Part shown: piece by piece, positions 1-5,924 of the stretch
How the letters are laid out: each line of letters opens with the position of its first letter
Position numbering within the stretch: the first letter of the stretch is position 1
Assembly (NCBI RefSeq): GCF_003063545.1
Contig: NZ_NESD01000003.1
Span: forward strand, 186,001 to 250,000
Direction of reading: 5' to 3'
DNA: 64,000 bases
From: Limnohabitans sp. Jir61
GTDB lineage: Bacteria; Pseudomonadota; Gammaproteobacteria; Burkholderiales; Burkholderiaceae_C
Made by a program: the position numbers and the translations under genes
The notes under the pieces: model-generated
What the model saw: only the letters and a program-made list of their open reading frames with translations
The model's database searches: none
What the model was told of the DNA's origin: nothing

Positions 1-414
1 GTTGGGCAGCAATTCAGGCAACACGGCGTCCAGCACACGTAAGGCGCCTGTGTAGTTGATGTCGAGGTGGCGCAACATTTCTGGCAGCGAATACGAGGTG
101 GCGCGTTGCGGTAGGTAGTAGCCTGCGCAGTACATCACCACATCTAAGCCTTGTTGTGCTTGCACGTAACGGGCTGCAGCGGTGATGGCCGCGGCGTCTG
201 CTACATCGAGCACCACAGCTTGCGCACCAGGGTGTGCATCGACAAATTGTTGCAGCAACTCGGCATTGCGAGCTGATACCACCACCCGAGCGCCTGCGGC
301 ATGCAGGGCTTTGGCGGTTGCCAAACCAATGCCGCTGGATGCGCCAATCAACCACACACTTCGACCCTGCCAGTCGGTGATGGGTGTGTTCATGGGTTTG
401 AAGAAGAGCGACAT
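1..414 (-). CDS. Short-chain dehydrogenase/reductase (SDR), 3' end outside window
   Basis: The reading frame runs off the left edge of the window, so only the N-terminal ~138 residues are visible. It opens with an SDR Rossmann motif (LIGASSGIG) and has a CAG motif in the place of the usual NNAG, followed by a DINY segment. The YxxxK catalytic motif would lie outside the window. Two in-frame ATGs exist, at 414 and 393, and neither has an obvious ribosome binding site; I give the longer form. It starts 17 bases after the stop of the cyclopropane-synthase-like gene and is the last visible gene of the leftward lipid operon, so it probably acts on a lipid or aldehyde intermediate there. The substrate is unknown. 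Confidence 0.8.
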   Translation of the reverse strand, partial: MSLFFKPMNTPITDWQGRSVWLIGASSGIGLATAKALHAAGARVVVSARNAELLQQFVDAHPGAQAVVLDVADAAAITAAARYVQAQQGLDVVMYCAGYYLPQRATSYSLPEMLRHLDINYTGALRVLDAVLPELLPN

Positions 415-431
415 AGGTGGCGTGCAACAGA

Positions 432-1661
432 TTAAGGTTTGACCAAAGTGTATTGAACCACGTCCGTGTTGTGTTGCTCGAATGCCGCCTCGCAATAAGC
501 GAGGTAGAACTCCCAAATGCGGATGAAGCGTTCGTCAAAGCCCAGCTGCAACACCTGCGCTTTGTCCGCCATGAACTGGTGACGCCAGCGGCGCAGGGTT
601 TCGGCGTAGTCCAACCCAAAGGCCAGCTCGTCGATCACCTTCAAGCCAGCACGTTCTGCGTGCGCGCGGAACTCGCGTGGGCAGGGCAAGCAACCGCCGG
701 GGAAGATGTATTGCTGAATGAAGTCGGTGCTCTTCACATAGCGGTCAAACAAGCTGTCATCGATGACGATGGTTTGCACACAAGCCTTGCCGCCCGATTT
801 GAGCAAGCGTGACACGCTCTCGAAATACGTGGGCCAATATTCCTGGCCCACGGCCTCTAGCATTTCGATGGAGCAAATCGCGTCGTAAGGGGCGTCGTCA
901 ATGTCGCGGTAGTCTTGCAGGCGCAGATTGCTGGTGGCGGCCAAACCTTGGGTTTGCATGCGTTGGTTGGCGAAGGCCAGTTGCTCGTGGCTCAGTGTCA
1001 CGCCGCTCATGTGTGCGCCAAACTCTTGACCGCCCAACTCGACCAAAGCTCCCCAGCCGCAACCGATTTCCAGAATGCGGTCGCCCGCTTTGGCGTCGAC
1101 CATACGCAGGGCACGGCGTACTTTGGCGGTTTGCGCTTGGGCCATCGGCTTTGAGCGGTCGTTGTCAAACCAAGCCGATGAATAGTTCATTGTGGGGTCT
1201 AGCCACAGCTCGTAAAACGCGTTGCCCAAGTCGTAATGCGCGTGGATGTTTTTCTTGCTGTTGCTACGTGTGTTGCGATGCAACAAGTGGCGCACACGGT
1301 AGAACAAACGGCCCAACCAGTTGCCGTAAATCAGCTCTTCCATGTCGCGGCGATTCGCCACCAGCAGTTGAAGCAACTCGGCCAAGTTGTTGGTGGTCCA
1401 TTCACCGGCGATGAAACTTTCTGCAAAGCCGATGTCACCCGACTTCATGGCCTGTGTCAGCGGCGCATAGCTGTGTAAATGCAAGGTGGCATTGAGCCCT
1501 TCACTGTTGGTCGAGCCAAACTGCTCAACGCGTCCATCAGGCCATTGCACATGCAGCGTGCCGTGTTGCAGGCGTTGGAGCAGACTGACCACGCGTCGCA
1601 CAGCTGTAGGCATGGCTTGGGTAGAGGTGTTCACAGGGGCCGAGGTCGTGGTGGGGTTCAT
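432..1661 (-). CDS. cfa: Cyclopropane-fatty-acyl-phospholipid synthase family SAM methyltransferase
   Basis: A 409-residue member of the CFA-synthase family, which transfers a methylene or methyl group from S-adenosylmethionine to double bonds of membrane phospholipid acyl chains. The SAM site is plain (ILEIGCGWG at ~197-205), as are the NYSSAWF block (~159-165) and MLEAVG (~267-272). Compared from memory with E. coli Cfa, the bicarbonate-ligand positions are partly changed: Cys139 corresponds to Ser162 and His266 to Gln296, while the Glu (269), Ile (298) and Tyr (352) positions look kept. It may therefore make a methyl-branched or methylene product rather than a classic cyclopropane ring. 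It lies 19 bases downstream of the DUF1365 gene in a leftward operon with an FAD oxidoreductase. Family call is firm; the exact product is inference. Confidence 0.92.
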   Translation of the reverse strand: MNPTTTSAPVNTSTQAMPTAVRRVVSLLQRLQHGTLHVQWPDGRVEQFGSTNSEGLNATLHLHSYAPLTQAMKSGDIGFAESFIAGEWTTNNLAELLQLLVANRRDMEELIYGNWLGRLFYRVRHLLHRNTRSNSKKNIHAHYDLGNAFYELWLDPTMNYSSAWFDNDRSKPMAQAQTAKVRRALRMVDAKAGDRILEIGCGWGALVELGGQEFGAHMSGVTLSHEQLAFANQRMQTQGLAATSNLRLQDYRDIDDAPYDAICSIEMLEAVGQEYWPTYFESVSRLLKSGGKACVQTIVIDDSLFDRYVKSTDFIQQYIFPGGCLPCPREFRAHAERAGLKVIDELAFGLDYAETLRRWRHQFMADKAQVLQLGFDERFIRIWEFYLAYCEAAFEQHNTDVVQYTLVKP

Positions 1662-1680
1662 GGCAATGCTCTTCTCTGCG

Positions 1681-2481
1681 TCAGCGGGTCACAAAATCTT
1701 GTGGGGGTGTTGGTTTTGTAAAAAATGGCACTCGTTTTAGCCAAAGCTTCAGCGCCTGCCAATGGATGCGTGTCATCACCATCAGGGTCATCAATGGGTA
1801 GCCCCACAGCGCATGGCGTAGGACAAGGTGCGTGATGGGTTGAAGCTGGCCGCTCACGCTGGTTTCAATCAAGGGGCCGTGTGCATCGTCGTGGTCCACG
1901 CTGGCTACCGTGTGGTCTTCCGTACGCATGAAGCGAAAGCGGTAGTCGCCCTGTACGGCGCAAAACGGCGACACATGAAACACTTTGCTCGCGCGTTGCT
2001 CAACGCCATAGCGAGGTTGGTCTAGCAAATAGCAATGGCGCTCACCAAAGGTGTTGTTCACTTCCACCACGATGGCGCGCAGGCTGTTATCTGCGGCAAG
2101 GCAATACCAAAAGCTCACAGGCTTGAAGGTGTAGCCGAGCACGCGCGGATAGCAATGCAACCAGACCTCACCTGTGGCATCAAGAATACCTTCGCTGTGC
2201 AGCAACTCATCGAGCCAAGCCAGTGCACCACCTGCCGCCATGCCACGGCCATCGCCGTGGTCGACATCATGAAAGCTGATGGCGCCTGCGCGGTTGATGG
2301 GCAGCACTGCATCGCCAGAGACTTTGAGCGATCGCATGGGCAACATCAAAAAGAAAGTGTTGTAAGCGAACGCATGGTGCTTGGGGCGTAAGCGCGTGTG
2401 CCGCACTTGGCCAAAACCAATCATGGCTTGCGGTGTGCCGCTTGCCAATGTGTAGGGCGTTGGCGTGGTGCTCTGCGTCAT
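1681..2481 (-). CDS. DUF1365 domain-containing protein
   Basis: A 266-residue protein matching the DUF1365 (COG3496) family by its N-terminal GFGQVRHTRLRP block, the VNNTFGERHCYL segment and the KVFHVSPF motif near the middle. No biochemical function is established for the family as far as I know. It is nearly always found between an FAD-dependent amine-oxidase-like protein and a cyclopropane-synthase-like methyltransferase, as here, and is assumed to help in modifying acyl chains. It starts 4 bases downstream of the FAD oxidoreductase stop, so translation is probably coupled. No signal peptide; the C-terminal third is basic and hydrophobic (LMVMTRIHWQALKLWLKRV) and may sit against the membrane. 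Confidence 0.88.
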   Translation of the reverse strand: MTQSTTPTPYTLASGTPQAMIGFGQVRHTRLRPKHHAFAYNTFFLMLPMRSLKVSGDAVLPINRAGAISFHDVDHGDGRGMAAGGALAWLDELLHSEGILDATGEVWLHCYPRVLGYTFKPVSFWYCLAADNSLRAIVVEVNNTFGERHCYLLDQPRYGVEQRASKVFHVSPFCAVQGDYRFRFMRTEDHTVASVDHDDAHGPLIETSVSGQLQPITHLVLRHALWGYPLMTLMVMTRIHWQALKLWLKRVPFFTKPTPPQDFVTR

Positions 2482-2485
2482 GCCG

Positions 2486-3778
2486 TTATCTTGCCAAGCT
2501 GGTCAATAAGTTCTGTGCGGCAGCGCGCCCAGATTTGAATCCGTCTTCATGAAAACCGTAACCCATCCAAGCACCTGCAAACCATGTGTGTTGCTGGCCT
2601 TGCAGTTGCGGCATCTGCGCTTGCGCTTGAATGGCGGGTAAGTCAAACACGGGGTGCGCGTATTCGTATTCGCCAAGGATGTGTGCAGGGTCAATGTCGT
2701 GCACGGGGTTGAGTGACACGATCACATCTTGGCTAAATGGCAGCGGTTGCAGCAAGTTGAGCCAATAGTGCAAACAAACGCGCGTGGACTCGGTGCTGTC
2801 GTGTGCTGCACGTTCGTAGTTCCATGCGGCCCACGCAAGTTTTTTCTTGGGCATCACCGAGGCGTCGGTGTGCAGCACGGCGCGATTCGGGTGGTAGCGG
2901 ATAGCGCCCAAAGCGATGTGCTCCTGTGCCGTGGGTTCAGCCAACATTGCCAGCGATTGGTCAGCGTGGGTTGCCAGGATCACTTGATCAAATCGTTCGG
3001 AGCCGTTGTACGTTTGCAGCGTCACGCTGTGTGCATCGCGCCCGATGCGCAACACGGGCGTGTTCAGACGCTTGTCTGGAATGCCCGCCAAAATCTTCTC
3101 GACATAGTGGCGTGCGCCACCGGCTACCGTGTACCACTGTGGCCGGTTGTTGACTTGAATGAGGCCGTGGTTATGGCAAAACCGAATCATGGTGGCCACA
3201 GGAAACTTGAGCATTTGGTCGGTCGGGCAACTCCAAATGCAACCTAGCATGGGCAACAAATACCAATCACGAAACGCGTCGCTGAATTTGTGCGAGATCA
3301 AAAATCCGCTCAAGGGCTGAGCGAGCTCGTGGTCTTGGTTACGCTCGGCCAGTTCGGTGGCCAAGGTGTTGAAACGAACCACATCGCGCAGCATTTTGAT
3401 GAAGCTGGGCTTGAACAGGTTGCTGCGTTGGGCAAACACGGTGTTGAGGTTGGCGCCGTTCCACTCCAGTGCGCCACGGCCATTTTTGTTGGGCACTTGC
3501 ACCGAAAACGACATGTCCGATTTGACGGTGGCCACCTGCAGTTCTTCAAACAACGCAATCAGGCCAGGATAGGTGCGTTCGTTGTAGACCAAAAACCCTG
3601 TGTCCACGCCATGCGTTTGTAAGCCCTTGCGGGTGGGCAACGTCACGTCGACGGTGTGGGTGTGACCGCCGAAATAGTGACCCGCTTCTAACAAGGTGAT
3701 GTCGGCTTCGCCATGCAAATGGTGTGCGGCAGAAAGACCGGAAATGCCCGAACCCACAATGGCGATGCGTGGTTTCAT
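2486..3778 (-). CDS. FAD-dependent (amine-oxidase-like) oxidoreductase, COG2907 type
   Basis: A 430-residue flavoprotein. The N-terminus has a dinucleotide-binding fold (IAIVGSGISGLSAAHHL) followed by LLEAGHYFGGHTHT, typical of the amine oxidase/phytoene desaturase superfamily and of the COG2907 subgroup. The C-terminal FAD-closing segment is WFAGAWMGYGFHEDGFKSG. The family partners CFA-like methyltransferases and probably oxidises or reduces the modified acyl chain, for example in branched-chain or furan fatty acid formation; that role is inferred from context. Its ATG overlaps the TGA of the upstream glutathione peroxidase gene by 4 bases, which points to one transcript for GPx, FAD enzyme, DUF1365, methyltransferase and SDR. 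Confidence 0.9.
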   Translation of the reverse strand: MKPRIAIVGSGISGLSAAHHLHGEADITLLEAGHYFGGHTHTVDVTLPTRKGLQTHGVDTGFLVYNERTYPGLIALFEELQVATVKSDMSFSVQVPNKNGRGALEWNGANLNTVFAQRSNLFKPSFIKMLRDVVRFNTLATELAERNQDHELAQPLSGFLISHKFSDAFRDWYLLPMLGCIWSCPTDQMLKFPVATMIRFCHNHGLIQVNNRPQWYTVAGGARHYVEKILAGIPDKRLNTPVLRIGRDAHSVTLQTYNGSERFDQVILATHADQSLAMLAEPTAQEHIALGAIRYHPNRAVLHTDASVMPKKKLAWAAWNYERAAHDSTESTRVCLHYWLNLLQPLPFSQDVIVSLNPVHDIDPAHILGEYEYAHPVFDLPAIQAQAQMPQLQGQQHTWFAGAWMGYGFHEDGFKSGRAAAQNLLTSLAR

Positions 3779-4374
3779 TGCGCCATGCCTTTCACAGCCA
3801 ATTGCTTTTCAACTTCTTGCACAAAGCTCTTGTCTTGTGGCCCCGTCATGCTGCTGAAGCTTTTGACGCTTTTGCCATCGCGGCCGATCACATATTTGTA
3901 AAAGTTCCACTTCGGGCTTGTGCCGGTTTGCTCTGATAGCTGCTTGAACAAGGGCAATGCGTCGTTGCCACGAACAGTGGTTTTCACAAACATCGGGAAC
4001 TTCACGCCAAAGGTGTTTTCGCAAAAGTCGGCGATCTTGGCGTTGCTGTCGGGTTCTTGCGAAAAGTCGTTGCTGGGAAATCCAAGCACAACCAAGCCTT
4101 GGTCTTTGTATTTGGCGTAAAGCGCTTCGAGGCCTTTGTATTGCGGGGTAAAGCCACAAAAGCTGGCGGTGTTCACGACCACGACCACTTGGCCTGCGTA
4201 CTGACACAGGTTTTGTGGTTTTTCATCTTGCAGGCGCGCCACCGTGTGTTGGAGCACACGAGGGCAGGTGCTGGCCGACGAGAGCTCAGATGCTGCATTT
4301 GCAGCACATGCTGCCAGCAAGAGTGCACTTCCGAGCAGAAATTTGCGGGTAAACAGGGGGATGTTGTTCATCAT
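3775..4374 (-). CDS. Exported glutathione peroxidase family protein
   Basis: A 199-residue thiol peroxidase of the GPx/BtuE family with an N-terminal signal sequence (residues ~1-27, ending near ANA; an internal AAC could alternatively be a lipobox), so it probably acts in the periplasm against lipid or other hydroperoxides. The peroxidatic cysteine is Cys73 in NTASFCGFTPQY; Cys118 (FCENTFGVKFPMF) is a likely resolving cysteine; Trp156-Asn157 of the catalytic tetrad are in KWNFYK. The usual FPCNQF loop reads FPSNDF, so the tetrad glutamine is replaced by Asp103. Two ATGs are adjacent (4374 and 4371); an AAGGA is better spaced from the second. First gene of the leftward lipid operon and divergent from the MerR/B12 regulator. 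Confidence 0.92.
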   Translation of the reverse strand: MMNNIPLFTRKFLLGSALLLAACAANAASELSSASTCPRVLQHTVARLQDEKPQNLCQYAGQVVVVVNTASFCGFTPQYKGLEALYAKYKDQGLVVLGFPSNDFSQEPDSNAKIADFCENTFGVKFPMFVKTTVRGNDALPLFKQLSEQTGTSPKWNFYKYVIGRDGKSVKSFSSMTGPQDKSFVQEVEKQLAVKGMAQ

Positions 4375-4390
4375 GATTCCTTATGATTGC

Positions 4391-4424
4391 CCAAATTTGG
4401 ATATCTTGTCCACGACAATAAAAT
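4391..4424 (+). promoter_or_regulatory. Predicted promoter/operator of the MerR-B12 regulator and divergent lipid operon
   Basis: The 83-base divergent intergenic region holds a perfect 10-bp palindrome CCAAATTTGG (4391-4400) and a 13-bp palindrome TTGTC-CAC-GACAA (4406-4418). A -10-like TAAAAT lies at 4419-4424 with a weak -35 (TTTGGA, 4396-4401) 17 bases upstream, so the second palindrome fills the spacer, where MerR-family proteins typically bind. This fits autoregulation and control of the leftward operon, but the -35 is poor and the promoter is a prediction only. Confidence 0.45.
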
Positions 4425-4457
4425 AACCCCCATTCTGACTTGTTTTAAAACCTGCTT

Positions 4458-5405
4458 ATGAACGCTTCTGACTCGCAAATTTCCGTTTCTTTGCCGATTG
4501 CGGCGGTGGAGCGCGATACAGGGATCGGCAAAGACACACTGCGAGTTTGGGAGCGTCGGTATGGCTTTCCTCAGCCCAATCGTGATGAGCACGGTGAGCG
4601 CGTCTATCCAGCAGCGCAAGTAGAGAAATTACGCGTCATCAAGCGGCTGATGGACCAAGGTCATCGACCCGGACGCATCGTGGCACAACCCATCCAGGCA
4701 TTGCTCCATCTCACGCGTGCAGATTTAGGGGGTCATAGCGCGTCGGCTGCGCATACCATGGTGCGTGAAGATTTGGCCGCCCTGATCGCCATGATCCAGG
4801 CGCATGACGATGAAGGTTTGCGTGCAACATTGCACGCGTCTTTGGCAAAGACGGGTTTGCAAACTTTTGTAACCCACATGGTCGCTCCCTTGACAAGCTT
4901 GGTGGGTGAAACTTGGGCTCGCGGTGACCTGGCGGTTCATGAAGAGCATCTGTACACCGAATGTGTCGCAACCTTGCTGCGTCAAGCCATTTCAGCCATT
5001 CCTAAAGCAGCCAATGGCACCACGCCCTCCGTTTTATTGACCACGTTCCCACAAGAAGCGCATGGCTTGGGTTTGTTGATGGTGGAAAGTTTGTTGGCGC
5101 TTCAGGGCTGCCGCTGCGTGTCATTGGGTACACAAACGCCATTGCGTGACATTGCTCAAGCTGCGACCCTGCGAAAAGCCGATGTGGTGGCTTTGAGCTT
5201 TAGCGTGAGCATGAACGTGAATCACGTGATCGATGGATTGAAAGAGTTGATGGCCTTGCTGCCTCAAGGCGTCAAGGTTTGGGCTGGCGGTCAATCTCCC
5301 GCGCTCAAGCGCAGGCAAATTGAGGGCGTGGTGGTGATGAATGATTTGGCATCCATTTCAAATGCTGTCAATGAGTGGCGTCATCATGCAGGGTTGGTTG
5401 CCTAA
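4458..5405 (+). CDS. MerR-family regulator with cobalamin-binding domain (CarH/LitR-like)
   Basis: A 315-residue transcription factor. Residues ~12-75 form a MerR winged helix with RVWERRYGFPQP. The middle and C-terminal parts match the B12-binding helical and Rossmann domains. Two photoreceptor signatures are present: W153-x9-E163-H164 (GETWARGDLAVHEEH) and E200-x-H202-x-x-G205 (QEAHGLG), the lower-ligand histidine motif. In CarH/LitR proteins these bind adenosylcobalamin, and light breaks the tetramer to release the operator. It diverges from a GPx-FAD-DUF1365-methyltransferase operon, a gene set tied to photo-oxidative stress elsewhere, so it probably represses that operon in the dark. A non-photosensory B12 or MlrA-like regulator is the alternative. 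Stop codon is followed within 12 bases by rfaE2. Confidence 0.88.
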   Translation: MNASDSQISVSLPIAAVERDTGIGKDTLRVWERRYGFPQPNRDEHGERVYPAAQVEKLRVIKRLMDQGHRPGRIVAQPIQALLHLTRADLGGHSASAAHTMVREDLAALIAMIQAHDDEGLRATLHASLAKTGLQTFVTHMVAPLTSLVGETWARGDLAVHEEHLYTECVATLLRQAISAIPKAANGTTPSVLLTTFPQEAHGLGLLMVESLLALQGCRCVSLGTQTPLRDIAQAATLRKADVVALSFSVSMNVNHVIDGLKELMALLPQGVKVWAGGQSPALKRRQIEGVVVMNDLASISNAVNEWRHHAGLVA

Positions 5406-5408
5406 AAT
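5403..5408 (+). promoter_or_regulatory. Candidate -10 element (TAAAAT) before rfaE2
   Basis: TAAAAT overlaps the regulator's stop codon and ends 9 bases before the rfaE2 ATG, which lacks a clear Shine-Dalgarno sequence. It could drive an almost leaderless rfaE2 transcript independent of the regulator. No good -35 is visible. Confidence 0.3.
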
Positions 5409-5417
5409 CAGCCCACC

Positions 5418-5924
5418 ATGACAGACACCACCACTTTGCATCCCCCGGCATTTCTTTCTAAGCTCTCATCGCGTCAAGAGGCCATCGCGCGTGTAGCAAC
5501 CTTGCGCGCAATTGGTCCCGTTGTATTTACCAATGGTGTGTTTGATGTGCTTCACCGAGGACATGCATCGTATTTGGCTCAAGCGCGAAGCTTGGGTGGG
5601 AGTTTGGTCGTGGCCTTGAACAGCGACGCATCTGCACGACGTCTGGGTAAGGGCCCAGACCGTCCACTGAACAACGAGTTAGATCGTGCCGCCTTGATGG
5701 CCGCATTGGAATCGGTGAGTTTGGTCACTTGGTTTGACGAGGATACGCCCTTAGAGCTGATCACAGAGTTGCGCCCCGATGTATTGGTCAAAGGTGGTGA
5801 CTACGACATGAACAAGCTGGCAGAGACACAAGTGGTGTTGGCTTATGGCGGTCGCGCGCAAGCGATACCTTTTGTGGACGGTTATTCAACCACGGCACTG
5901 GTTAAAAAAATACGTCAAGGCTAA
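5418..5924 (+). CDS. rfaE2: D-glycero-beta-D-manno-heptose 1-phosphate adenylyltransferase
   Basis: A 168-residue nucleotidyltransferase corresponding to the C-terminal half of E. coli HldE. The cytidylyltransferase-type motif FTNGVFDVLHRGH (residues ~37-49) binds ATP, and LVKGGDYDMNKLAE (~133-146) is the conserved second block. It makes ADP-D-glycero-beta-D-manno-heptose, the precursor of the lipopolysaccharide inner core. As in many Betaproteobacteria it is a stand-alone protein; the kinase half (rfaE1/hldA) is not in this window. Its TAA stop directly abuts the stop codon of the convergent glnE gene with no base between them. Confidence 0.95.
   Translation: MTDTTTLHPPAFLSKLSSRQEAIARVATLRAIGPVVFTNGVFDVLHRGHASYLAQARSLGGSLVVALNSDASARRLGKGPDRPLNNELDRAALMAALESVSLVTWFDEDTPLELITELRPDVLVKGGDYDMNKLAETQVVLAYGGRAQAIPFVDGYSTTALVKKIRQG

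Noticed and set aside
417-812. Plus-strand ORFs within the CFA-like gene
   Set aside because: Antisense of a conserved methyltransferase; no start signals.
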